Part shown: in pieces, positions 19,470-27,575 of the stretch
How positions within the stretch are numbered: the stretch's first letter is position 1
Layout: the number at the start of each line of letters is the position of its first letter
Assembly (NCBI RefSeq): GCF_900167405.1
Contig: NZ_FUWO01000009.1
Coordinates: forward strand, 2,484 to 66,483
Direction of reading: 5' to 3'
DNA: 64,000 nt
Source of the DNA: Globicatella sulfidifaciens DSM 15739
Lineage (GTDB): Bacteria > Bacillota > Bacilli > Lactobacillales > Aerococcaceae
Program-made: the position numbers and the translations under genes
The notes under the pieces: model-generated
Seen by the model: only the letters and a program-made list of their open reading frames with translations
Databases searched by the model: none
What the model was told of the DNA's origin: nothing

Positions 19470-21221
19470 ATGAGTTCAAATGCTTTTATTGAAGAAATAA
19501 AATTTAATAAAGAAGATTTAGATTTATTTATTGAAGAAACGAAATCTAAGAATGATAAAAACAGAGAATATTTATTAGAATATCCAACTGTTTATATCGC
19601 TAATCATAAAGAAAAAGACGAGTTTTATGTCTATGTCGGTGAAACAACTAATATTAATAAACGAACCCAACAACATTTATTAATTGATCCGAAAATTAGA
19701 GAAGATTGGAAAGCCTTATCGGAAGCAAAAAACTCTTCTATGTATATTATTGGACACAAATATTTTAACAAATCTTTAACTCTTGATATTGAAAATCGCT
19801 TAATGTTGTATTTATCAAGCGTTGAAAATGTAAAATCAGTCTATAATAGAAGAACTAATGAGCAGAATAAGTATTTTACTTCAAATAAATTAGATGAGGT
19901 TTTTTCCGAAATTTGGTTGAAGTTAAGAAGTAAAAATAAAAAACTGTTTCCTTTGGAATCTGTCATTAAAGATTCTGCACTTTTCAAAGCTTCGCCATTT
20001 CATAAATTAACTAATGAACAACTAGAGGCTAAGATGGAAATTATCAATACTGTTGCCGAAATTTTACAAAATAATACAACTGGTAATTTAATTATTGTTA
20101 ATGGTGCAGCTGGTTCTGGCAAAACAGTTTTGTTAAGTAGTTTATTTTATGATTTATTTAACGATACAGAATTTCAATTAGAAAAACTGGAAAAAACCGC
20201 TTTAAACAATTACCTTTTGGTGAATCATGAGCAGTTACTAGTAGTATACGAGCAAATAGCAAGTAAGCTTAACATCTTAGGAAAGAATGTAAAACGAGTT
20301 TTAAAACCTACTCAGTTTATAAATAGAAATTCGGAGGAAAATAAAGCCGATATTGTGTTAATTGATGAGGCGCATTTACTTTGGACTCAAGGTAAACAAT
20401 CATATCGCGGAAAAAATCAATTAATCGATATTATCAATAGGAGTAAAGTGACTATTGCTGTTTTTGATGAAGATCAAATTATGCAAACTAATCAGTATAT
20501 GGAAAAAGATATTCAGCATTTAGTTCCTAAAACCAAACTACATAAAATTACATTAAAAAATCAAATGCGTATTAATGCTAGTTTAAAGACAATAGAATGG
20601 ATTGAAAACTTTGCAAGATATAACAAGATAGGGAAAATGAATAAAGATGATTCATATGATTTGAGAGTTTTTGATTCTCCGGAAGATTTAGTTCAAGCGA
20701 TTAAAGAAAGAAATTTTGATTCTAATAAAGGAATATCTAGAACGATTGCTTCATTCGATTGGGAATATTCTTCTACTAAAAAACCAAAAAGTACTGATTT
20801 TTGGATGGTGAAAATTGGTACTTGGGAGATGCCATGGAACTTACAGTTACAAGAATACGATAAAACTTTAAAAAAACAAAATAAGAATCGTTCATGGGCA
20901 GAACAGCCACACACTATAAATGAAGTGGGTTCTCATTATACTGTACAAGGGTTTGATTTGAATTATGCTGGAGTAATAATAGGACCATCCGTAAAATATA
21001 GAAATGGCAAAGTTATTATCGATCCTAACGAAAGTGAAAATAAACATGCAACTCAAAGACGTACCTTCTCAAACAACGAAAAGCGCCATGTTTCTGAAGA
21101 ACTCATTCAAAATGAGTTGAATGTATTGTTAACACGCGGTGTAAATGGACTATATATCTATGCTGTTGATGAACAATTAAGAAATAAATTATTAGAAGTC
21201 TATCGGAATAGAGGAGAATAA
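19470..21221 (+). CDS. GIY-YIG nuclease fused to DUF2075 P-loop ATPase/helicase-like domain
   Basis: The 583 residues have two parts. The N-terminal GIY-YIG domain (about 45-135) shows TVYIAN, VYVGETTNINKRTQQH with the catalytic Tyr and Arg, and the metal-binding Glu in LDIENRLMLYL. The DUF2075 (Schlafen-like ATPase) part (about 200-583) has Walker A GAAGSGKTVL, Walker B ADIVLIDEAHLL, LKNQMRIN, HYTVQGFDLNYAGVIIGP and LLTRGVNGLYIYA, so all expected motifs look intact. It probably cuts nucleic acid in an ATP-dependent way. The next gene starts immediately after its stop (TAAATG), so the MazG-like enzyme is co-translated. A phage-defence or nucleic-acid-sensing role is inferred, not shown. Confidence 0.85.
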   Translation: MSSNAFIEEIKFNKEDLDLFIEETKSKNDKNREYLLEYPTVYIANHKEKDEFYVYVGETTNINKRTQQHLLIDPKIREDWKALSEAKNSSMYIIGHKYFNKSLTLDIENRLMLYLSSVENVKSVYNRRTNEQNKYFTSNKLDEVFSEIWLKLRSKNKKLFPLESVIKDSALFKASPFHKLTNEQLEAKMEIINTVAEILQNNTTGNLIIVNGAAGSGKTVLLSSLFYDLFNDTEFQLEKLEKTALNNYLLVNHEQLLVVYEQIASKLNILGKNVKRVLKPTQFINRNSEENKADIVLIDEAHLLWTQGKQSYRGKNQLIDIINRSKVTIAVFDEDQIMQTNQYMEKDIQHLVPKTKLHKITLKNQMRINASLKTIEWIENFARYNKIGKMNKDDSYDLRVFDSPEDLVQAIKERNFDSNKGISRTIASFDWEYSSTKKPKSTDFWMVKIGTWEMPWNLQLQEYDKTLKKQNKNRSWAEQPHTINEVGSHYTVQGFDLNYAGVIIGPSVKYRNGKVIIDPNESENKHATQRRTFSNNEKRHVSEELIQNELNVLLTRGVNGLYIYAVDEQLRNKLLEVYRNRGE

Positions 21222-21566
21222 ATGGAAATCAACGAAATTATTAAAGAAATCAATCAGTTTAGAGATGAGCGTAATTGGCGACAATATCATAACGAGAAAG
21301 ATCTAGCAATCTCGATTAGTTTAGAAGCGAATGAGCTATTAGAAATTTTTCAGTGGCGTTCGTCTGAGGAAGCAAAGGCAGATTCGTTAGAGCATTTAAA
21401 AGAAGAGATTGCTGATGTTTTAATCTATACTTTAATGATGGCTGATAATTTGGATTTAGACGTAAGCGAAATTATTCGAGAAAAAATCGTGAAAAATGGC
21501 GTTAAGTATCCAATTAGTCAAGCAAAGGGCAGCAATAAAAAATATACTGAGCTAGAAAACAATTAA
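21222..21566 (+). CDS. MazG-like nucleotide pyrophosphohydrolase
   Basis: All-alpha NTP pyrophosphatase of 114 residues. The metal motif is split in the usual way: EANELLE (Glu-x2-Glu type) followed by EEIADV (Glu-x2-x-Asp type), with FQW between. Such enzymes hydrolyse (d)NTPs or modified nucleotides to monophosphates and PPi. The ribosome site GAGGAGAATAA overlaps the end of the GIY-YIG-DUF2075 gene, so the two form one operon with a terminator right after. It could sanitise nucleotides or deplete or alter nucleotide signals during infection. Confidence 0.88.
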   Translation: MEINEIIKEINQFRDERNWRQYHNEKDLAISISLEANELLEIFQWRSSEEAKADSLEHLKEEIADVLIYTLMMADNLDLDVSEIIREKIVKNGVKYPISQAKGSNKKYTELENN

Positions 21567-21573
21567 CTATAGG

Positions 21574-21608
21574 GAAGCATTCGATTAAGCCGAGGATGCT
21601 TCTTTATT
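21574..21608 (+). terminator. Terminator of the GIY-YIG/MazG operon
   Basis: GAAGCAT pairs with ATGCTTC and is followed by TTTATTTTAT. It closes the two-gene unit. Confidence 0.75.
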
Positions 21609-22162
21609 TTATATTTTTCATACAGTTCCTAGTAAAAGGACTTTAAAGCATATTTTACAAAATTTTAAGACGAGTAGTAGACATGTATATTATGTTAATA
21701 TAGCTAAAGCTTAGGTAGTCTCGTAACATGGACCTCGTCATTTTATCTTGGATCATCAGTCCGTAATCAATTTTTTGATAATTTAAACCATAAGATTTTA
21801 GTTTGATCTTGTTTCAAATGGGTTATATTGGCCTCTGGATTCTTTCCCTAATGTTACAGATAATTTTATTACTCATTTCTCCTAATAGGAATGTAGAGTC
21901 TCAGCTTTTTAAATGTTGTTTCTGCATGATTATCATAGATTTCTTTGAATTGAGATTGAATTTTTAGTAATAATTTACTAATATATTTCCTTAACAATTC
22001 TTCCTATCAAATTTTAAATTGGTAATAAAAACTCTTGTTTGATGTGGATGCTTTTTTATAAAATAAGGATAAATGGAAACAGTTTAATTACAAGATGATG
22101 AATCAAGGTCAGAAGTAACTTTTTCGGTAAAATCTCTCTATACAAACTACGGAGGTCGACAT
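21609..22162. other. AT-rich spacer without a gene
   Basis: About 550 bases with stops in all frames. No repeat of the dispersed family, no hairpin of note and no domain is recognisable. It is probably decayed DNA at the edge of the accessory island. Confidence 0.5.
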
Positions 22163-22684
22163 ATGAGAACTTATGAAAGTAAGGAAGCTTTAAAAAGTGA
22201 GATAAAGATAACTTTTGAAAAATATATTTCAGAATTTGATAATATCCCAGAAGAATTAAAAGACAAAAGAGTAGATGAAGTTGATAGAACACCAGCAGAA
22301 AATCTTGCCTATCAAGTAGGTTGGACTTCTTTAGTTTTAAAATGGGAAGAAGATGAGAAAAATGGACTAGATGTTAAAACACCATCTGATCAATTTAAGT
22401 GGAATCAACTTGGAGACTTGTATCAATGGTTTACAGATACCTATGCTCATAAATCGTTAAAGGAACTAAAAGAACAACTATCACAGAATATAGAGGATAT
22501 TTATATTATGATAGATGAATTAACAGATGAAGAATTGTTTAAACCACATATGAGAAAATGGGCCGATGGCGCAACAAAAAATGCTTTTTGGGAAGTGTAT
22601 AAATTCGTTCATGTCAACACGGTAGCACCATTTGGAACATTTAGAACTAAGATTAGAAAATGGAAAAAAACAGTAAATTTGTAG
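22163..22684 (+). CDS. ClbS/DfsB-family four-helix bundle protein (DUF1706)
   Basis: The 173-residue protein begins with the family pattern of a short helix then FEKYISEFDNIPEELKDKRV, NLAYQVGWTSLVLKWEEDE, and later QFKWNQLGDLYQWF and DELTDEELFKP ... WADG. ClbS itself hydrolyses the colibactin cyclopropane to protect producers. Most family members have no known substrate. ACGGAGGTCGAC precedes the ATG. It is lysine-rich and AT-rich compared with neighbours and sits at the start of a decayed island, suggesting transfer. Confidence 0.8.
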   Translation: MRTYESKEALKSEIKITFEKYISEFDNIPEELKDKRVDEVDRTPAENLAYQVGWTSLVLKWEEDEKNGLDVKTPSDQFKWNQLGDLYQWFTDTYAHKSLKELKEQLSQNIEDIYIMIDELTDEELFKPHMRKWADGATKNAFWEVYKFVHVNTVAPFGTFRTKIRKWKKTVNL

Positions 22685-22704
22685 AATAAGGATATGAAAT
22701 TTAA

Positions 22705-22750
22705 TTGTACATGTTGTTTGTCCCAGATATGATATAACATTTGGGACAAA
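22705..22750 (+). promoter_or_regulatory. Promoter and inverted-repeat operator of the abiE remnant
   Basis: TTGTAC (22705-22710), 17 bases, TATGAT (22728-22733). A perfect inverted repeat TTTGTCCCA (22717-22725) / TGGGACAAA (22742-22750) brackets the -10 box. AbiEi antitoxins are known to bind inverted repeats in their own promoter, so this is the likely autoregulatory operator. Confidence 0.75.
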
Positions 22751-22761
22751 GGAGGATTGTA

Positions 22762-23373
22762 ATGAGTTCATATACAGAAAAAATATCAGATAAAATAAAT
22801 GATTTTGACTCACATAAAGTATTTTTTGCTAATGACTTTTTAGATATTGCTTCTTATGAAACTGCTAGAAAGACATTGAATAGAATGGTTAATGAAGATA
22901 AAATTAAGCGTGTAATTGATGGCATTTATTACAATCCAAGATTTAGTGAATTAATTGGAGAGTACGAAGCAGTATCAATTCACGAGTTAGCACTTGCTAT
23001 AGCGAGAAAATACAATTGGAATATTGCACCATATAGTAGCACAGCCTTAAACTTATTAGGACTTTCAACACAAGTACCAACTCACTATAAATATATATCT
23101 AGTGGAAGATATAAAGAATATAAAATTGGGGATACAATTTTAGAATTAAAAAAAGTAAATCCAGGAGAAATTGCCAATATGTCCCTAAAGACTGCAACAG
23201 TTATTCAAGCAATTAAGTCTTTGGGTAAAGAAAATATAAGTAATGAAGTTATACAAAAGATAAGAGAAAATTTAACTGAAAAAGAAAGAACAGACTTAAT
23301 GAATGAATCAAAATCAGTGCCATCATGGATATATGAAGTAATAAGAGAAATTTGTGAGGGTCAAAATGAATAA
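22762..23373 (+). CDS. AbiEi-like antitoxin / DUF6088 regulator
   Basis: The 203-residue protein has an N-terminal winged-helix (about 10-60: FFANDFLDIASYETARKTLNRMVNEDKIKRVIDGIYYNP) and a C-terminal domain typical of type IV toxin-antitoxin AbiEi antitoxins. The ATG at 22762 follows GGAGGATTGTA. Its last codons overlap the toxin start (ATGAATAA, 23366-23373). The toxin is truncated, so this is now an orphan antitoxin that probably still represses its own promoter. Function in phage abortive infection is inferred from the family. Confidence 0.82.
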   Translation: MSSYTEKISDKINDFDSHKVFFANDFLDIASYETARKTLNRMVNEDKIKRVIDGIYYNPRFSELIGEYEAVSIHELALAIARKYNWNIAPYSSTALNLLGLSTQVPTHYKYISSGRYKEYKIGDTILELKKVNPGEIANMSLKTATVIQAIKSLGKENISNEVIQKIRENLTEKERTDLMNESKSVPSWIYEVIREICEGQNE

Positions 23374-23536
23374 GTTTTATATAGAAGACAAAGAAGACTT
23401 AAGAGTTTTAATAGTCATTACTGCAAGAAAGAAAAATATATCTGAAGCAGTAATTGAAAAAGACTATTGGGTTACTTTTATCTTAGATTATCTATTTAAT
23501 GAAAATAAATGGAAAGAATATTTTACCTTTAAATGA
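23366..23536 (+). pseudogene. Truncated AbiEii-type nucleotidyltransferase toxin
   Basis: Only 56 residues remain: the characteristic AVIEKDYWVTFILDYLF and then KEYFTFK followed by TGA. In intact AbiEii toxins this point leads straight into the FKGGTSLSK nucleotidyltransferase motif, so the gene is cut immediately before its active site. The start overlaps the antitoxin by 8 bases as in intact pairs. The remainder of the toxin is missing; unrelated sequence follows. The fragment should be inactive. Confidence 0.8.
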
Positions 23537-23552
23537 AAATATAGGAGTGGGT

Positions 23553-23711
23553 ATGATTTATGATGTGAACTTAGAACAAAATGTTTGTTTGCTGGGTATA
23601 GTTCTAAATCCAGAGTATTGAAACAAAGGTTTGGGAACGGTTATACTTGAAGATTTAATTGAAATTGCTAAAAATTCATTGAATGTTACCTCAATTAAAA
23701 GTGTTGTGTAG
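23553..23711 (+). pseudogene. GNAT acetyltransferase fragment
   Basis: In frame from ATG 23553 one reads GIVLNPEY, a TGA in place of a tryptophan codon, then NKGLGTVILEDLIEIAKNSL. This is motif A of a RimJ/RimL-type acetyltransferase (N-x-G-x-G-T acetyl-CoA loop). Both ends are missing; it runs into the IS256 remnant at about 23705. Confidence 0.7.
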
Positions 23712-24014
23712 TCACGATCGTAATAGCCATTACGATATGTCATTCTATTGGGATCATGTTGATAGGCTTCGTTATCTAAGTATTCATTCTGTTATTTCTT
23801 CATCAGTGGATTAAATATCTTGGTTAAAATAATCTTAGACATGTTGTCTTTTACTTCTACGTCAATTAAGTTTTAAATTTCTTCTAGATTCAGTGTAAAA
23901 TGTACTTGGGTCATTTTAATTCCTCCTGGTTTGTTTATTTTTCCTAAAAACATTGTACCAGTTATGGAGGGATTAGTGACCCTTTCTATTTACAAAATTA
24001 TATGGACTTTATAT
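23703..24014 (-). mobile_element. 5' remnant of an IS256-family insertion sequence
   Basis: On the minus strand the start MTQVHFTLNLEEI, then (after a TAA) NLIDVEVKDNMSKIILTKIFNPLMKK, another TAA, and YRNGYYDRDYTT match the N-terminus of IS256-type transposases. The left end about 24014-23985 reads TATAAAGTCCATATAATTTT, close to the IS256 inverted repeat as I recall it. Only about the first 70 codons survive, with at least two stops. It abuts the GNAT fragment. Confidence 0.75.
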
Positions 24015-24168
24015 TTTAAAGCCTCAAAATATTTCAGCAATACGAGTATAATTGAAAATGATATTAACGGTTTACAAGTTCTATAGGAACTGAAAATCCC
24101 TTGTTGTAATTGAATAATCAAATTTTTAATTCTTTATGTTCTTTAATAATTGCAATGATTGAAAAAAC

Positions 24169-24197
24169 TTGACACTATCAGTTTACAATTGTAAACT
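24169..24197 (+). promoter_or_regulatory. cop promoter with a perfect cop-box operator
   Basis: TTGACA (24169-24174) is followed 17 bases later by TAAACT. The palindrome GTTTACAATTGTAAAC (24181-24196) covers the spacer and -10 and contains the CopY consensus TACAnnTGTA. It is a copper-responsive repressor site, but the repressor gene just downstream is broken. Confidence 0.82.
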
Positions 24198-24229
24198 AGA
24201 ATTATATCTTGAAACGTAATATAAATGAA

Positions 24230-24600
24230 TGGCTCAAAATCAGTTCCAATTAATTCTTCTAAAGGGAAAATCAGCGAGGTATCTGGATTTCAGGAAAACA
24301 ATGAGTACAGTAAATTGATTATTATGAATAATATAATTAGGTGGAAGCCAAGTATATTCAAAATTTTAAATGCCGCATAATCAAAAAAGACATAGGTGAG
24401 AATCTATATATTTCTCTACGACATGAAAAAGAGAGTATTGATGAAGTGGCAATTAATTTATTCTAGCATATTTGCTACATAAAAGTAGGAATAACATTAT
24501 CGAATATCATGTAAGAAGCCAAACCTAATCAAGCAATTATTGATTCTGTACTAAGCGGAATATTATTTGACGATATAGCAGCTAAAAGGGAAAAGCTACA
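24230..24600 (+). pseudogene. copY: Decayed copY (CopY/PenI-type copper repressor)
   Basis: Pieces in different frames align in order with CopY: ISEVSGF (for ISDAEW), RWKPSIFKIL (for the DWKPSTIKTL recognition helix), then after a frame change IIKKDIGENLYISLRHEKESIDEVAINLF, stop, HICYIKVGITLSNIM. There are several stops and at least one frameshift, so no functional repressor is made here. The cop box upstream remains intact. Identification rests on by-eye similarity. Confidence 0.65.
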
Positions 24601-25004
24601 AGAAAAGTTAAGAAACAACATTGGTAGGGGATGGTATCAAGAGTCACCTATCTTTGCTCATTAAGATATCGTAATAGCGATTGGATTGGGTAGAGACTCG
24701 CACGGTTGAATTAGCGGATATTGTTCTTATGTGTCATGAGGAATTAGCATAGCAATTATGACAAAAGAGCTCATAAAAAATGAAGAAAACATGACTGGTC
24801 ATGTTGTTTTTATAATCAAAATAATAAATTATTTATTTGAGAAGTTACGATTTGCTGTGGAAATACAAAGAGTTAGTGTGTTATCAAGACCTATTATTTA
24901 GAAATATGACATAATAACCAAGCAATGAGATTAATATTCGGGTTTTTAATGATTTTCCTGATAGTCAAAAAGATCTTTAAATATATATTATATGGAGGAT
25001 TAAC
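24601..25004 (+). other. Decayed sequence between copY remnant and copB
   Basis: Short open stretches such as AAKREKLQEKLRNNIGRGWYQESPIFAH and RTVELADIVLMCHEELA are separated by stops and frame changes. I cannot assign them. The last 20 bases hold the copB ribosome site ATGGAGGATTAAC. Confidence 0.45.
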
Positions 25005-27125
25005 ATGAAAAATAACCAACAACATCATCATAATCATAAAGACCACATGGAACACAATTTTAACGAACATGAACCACGTCATAAGCATGAAGAATATGAT
25101 AATCATACTCACCATGGTCATCATGAAGTGCAAGTAGAAGAAGGATTGCATGATCACCATGGTCATCATGACCATAGTGGGGGTGGACATGAACACCACC
25201 ATCATGGAAATTTCAAAGAGCTCTTTTTAAAATCATTACCATTGGGGATTATTATTCTGTTGCTGTCGCCTATGATGGGAATCACGCTCCCATTTCAGTT
25301 CACTTTTCCATATTCAGATATTATTGTTTCCATATTATCCTCTATCTTGTTAATTTATGGCGGAAGACCATTTTATCAAGGTGCGTTAGAAGAATTTAAG
25401 CAAAAAGCACCCGGAATGATGTCACTGGTTTCTTTAGGGATATCCGTCTCCTATTTGTACAGTATTTACGCAGTAGTCGCTAAATATTTGACAGGGGAAC
25501 ACGTCATGGACTTTTTCTTTGAATTTGCGTCATTAATTTTGATTATGCTACTTGGACACTGGATTGAGATGAAAGCCATTGGGGAAGCTGGAGATGCTCA
25601 ACAAGCACTTGCTGAATTATTACCAAAAGATGCGCACGTCGTTCTTGACGATGACTCAATTGATACTCGGCCCGTTTCCGAATTAAAAGTAGGTGATATT
25701 GTTCGCGTACAGGCAGGAGAAAATGTGCCAGCAGACGGCATTATTAAGAGAGGAGAGTCCCGAGTTAATGAAGCACTATTAACCGGAGAATCTAAGCCTG
25801 TTGAAAAAAAAGTGGGTGAAGAAGTTATTGGGGGCTCTACCAATGGTGAAGGTGTTTTATATGTAGAAGTACAGGAAACAGGAGATAAATCATTCATTTC
25901 TCAAGTTCAATCGCTAATTGGACAAGCACAGAATCAACCTTCACGAGCTGAGAATATTGCCAACAAAGTGGCTGGTTGGTTATTTTACATTGCGGTCATA
26001 GCTGCAGTAATTGCTTTTATATATTGGATGTTGACAACCGATGTACAAACTGCCATCATTTTTATGGTTACAACATTAGTGATCGCCTGTCCGCACGCTT
26101 TAGGTTTAGCGATTCCTTTGGTCGTTGCACGAAGCACTAGTTTAGGAGCTAGCCGTGGTTTGCTAGTTAAAGACCGAGAAGCATTGGAATTAGCTACAAA
26201 CGCAGACGTTATGATTTTAGACAAAACCGGTACATTAACAACCGGTGAATTTAAAGTATTGAATGTTGACTTGTTAAGTGACCATTATACTAAAGAGGAA
26301 GTTATAGCTCTTATGGCCGGAATCGAAGGCGGATCGAGTCATCCAATTGCTCAATCCATTATTAGACATGCCGAGCAACAAGGTGTAACACCTGTAGCGT
26401 TTGATTCCATTGATGTTATCTCAGGTGCTGGTGTGAAAGGTGAGGCCAATGGTCATCGCTATGAATTAATTAGTCAAAAAGCATTCGGGCAAAACTTAGA
26501 TATTGATGTTCCTAAAGGGGCAACACTTAGTATATTGGTTGATAACGGACAAGCTATCGGTGCGGTAGCTTTGGGAGACGAATTGAAACCTTCGAGCAAG
26601 GAGCTCATTCAAGTCTTGAAAGAACAAGGAATTACCCCTCTGATGGCTACTGGCGATAATGAAAAAGCAGCGCAAGGAGCTGCTGAAGCTCTAGGAATTG
26701 AATATAAAGCGAATCAATCTCCACAAGATAAGTATGATTTGGTAGAAGAATTTAAAAGACAAGGACAAACCGTTATTATGGTTGGTGATGGAGTTAACGA
26801 TGCACCATCTCTTGCATTAGCAGATGTGGGAATCGCTGTTGGAGCTGGAACACAAGTAGCACTGGATTCAGCTGATGTTGTTCTAATGCAGTCAGACCCT
26901 GGCGATATCGAGTCATTTATCGAATTAGCTAATAATACAACTAACAAAATGAAGCAAAACCTTGTTTGGGGAGCCGGCTATAACTTTCTTGCAATACCTA
27001 TTGCAGCGGGTATCCTTGCACCATTTGGCATTACTCTAAGCCCTGCAGTCGGAGCAGTTTTGATGTCCTTGTCAACAGTTATCGTTGCAATTAATGCTGT
27101 GACTTTAAAACTAGATAAAAAATAA
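25005..27125 (+). CDS. copB: CopB-type copper-exporting P-type ATPase
   Basis: Integral membrane P1B-type ATPase that exports copper or silver. The 706 residues start with a tail holding 25 histidines in the first 67 positions. The translocation motif is CPHALGL (CPH, the CopB/P1B-3 class, rather than CPC). It has LTGES, DKTGTLTTG, the GGSSHPIAQ signature with HP, TGDNEKAA and MVGDGVNDAPSLALADVG. All catalytic motifs are intact. It is the only intact gene of a cop unit whose repressor upstream has decayed, so expression may be constitutive or governed by a CopY elsewhere. Confidence 0.94.
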   Translation: MKNNQQHHHNHKDHMEHNFNEHEPRHKHEEYDNHTHHGHHEVQVEEGLHDHHGHHDHSGGGHEHHHHGNFKELFLKSLPLGIIILLLSPMMGITLPFQFTFPYSDIIVSILSSILLIYGGRPFYQGALEEFKQKAPGMMSLVSLGISVSYLYSIYAVVAKYLTGEHVMDFFFEFASLILIMLLGHWIEMKAIGEAGDAQQALAELLPKDAHVVLDDDSIDTRPVSELKVGDIVRVQAGENVPADGIIKRGESRVNEALLTGESKPVEKKVGEEVIGGSTNGEGVLYVEVQETGDKSFISQVQSLIGQAQNQPSRAENIANKVAGWLFYIAVIAAVIAFIYWMLTTDVQTAIIFMVTTLVIACPHALGLAIPLVVARSTSLGASRGLLVKDREALELATNADVMILDKTGTLTTGEFKVLNVDLLSDHYTKEEVIALMAGIEGGSSHPIAQSIIRHAEQQGVTPVAFDSIDVISGAGVKGEANGHRYELISQKAFGQNLDIDVPKGATLSILVDNGQAIGAVALGDELKPSSKELIQVLKEQGITPLMATGDNEKAAQGAAEALGIEYKANQSPQDKYDLVEEFKRQGQTVIMVGDGVNDAPSLALADVGIAVGAGTQVALDSADVVLMQSDPGDIESFIELANNTTNKMKQNLVWGAGYNFLAIPIAAGILAPFGITLSPAVGAVLMSLSTVIVAINAVTLKLDKK

Positions 27126-27207
27126 TTTTATCAAGTGAGGTATGACTAAATAGTTACATTTTTAATAAGGAATAAAACTTTCTATAATTTTTAAATAAAA
27201 AGCAGAT

Positions 27208-27257
27208 GGGCTGGTATACATTCGATAAGGTTTGAATGTATATCAGCCCGTTTTGTT
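27208..27257 (+). terminator. Terminator after copB
   Basis: A 16-base stem GGGCTGGTATACATTC / GAATGTATATCAGCCC is followed by GTTTTGTTT. The rest of 27126-27513 contains no recognisable gene. Confidence 0.75.
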
Positions 27258-27513
27258 TCACATACTGATTAAAATGAATTAATTTTATGTCCATAACATT
27301 GCGAAAATTACAAGTACATAAGCGAAGTTGATTTATTAAAAAGGATATTAGCATTGATATTCGCTAGCTTTATACTTTGGCATATCGTTAATACTTTAAG
27401 AAGTTTCAAAAATTAATTATTTAGCGATTGTATTTCAATTGAGACAACAAAAAGCACAAAACGGACAATCTTTTTATCTATATTTTAGCTATTACCATTC
27501 AATCATTCCATAC

Positions 27514-27562
27514 AAAATAAAAAGAAGCTTTAGAGGATAACGAAATCTTCTAGAGCTTCTTT
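27514..27562 (-). terminator. Terminator of the lipoprotein gene pair
   Basis: Read on the minus strand, AGAAGCTCTAGAAG pairs with CTTCTAAAGCTTCT-type sequence and is followed by TTTTTATTTT, just after the glycoside-hydrolase-like gene. Confidence 0.75.
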
Positions 27563-27575
27563 TAACTATTTATCA

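Noticed and set aside
21609-22162. Possible transposase remnant
   Set aside because: Short stretches looked transposase-like when read on the minus strand, but no ordered motif or inverted end could be found.
24601-24780. A further gene between copY remnant and copB
   Set aside because: Short readable pieces exist, but stops and frame changes interrupt them and no family could be named.
24894-25205. Methionine-rich open frame on the minus strand
   Set aside because: It is the complement of the histidine-coding CAT/CAC stretch at the start of copB; a composition artefact.
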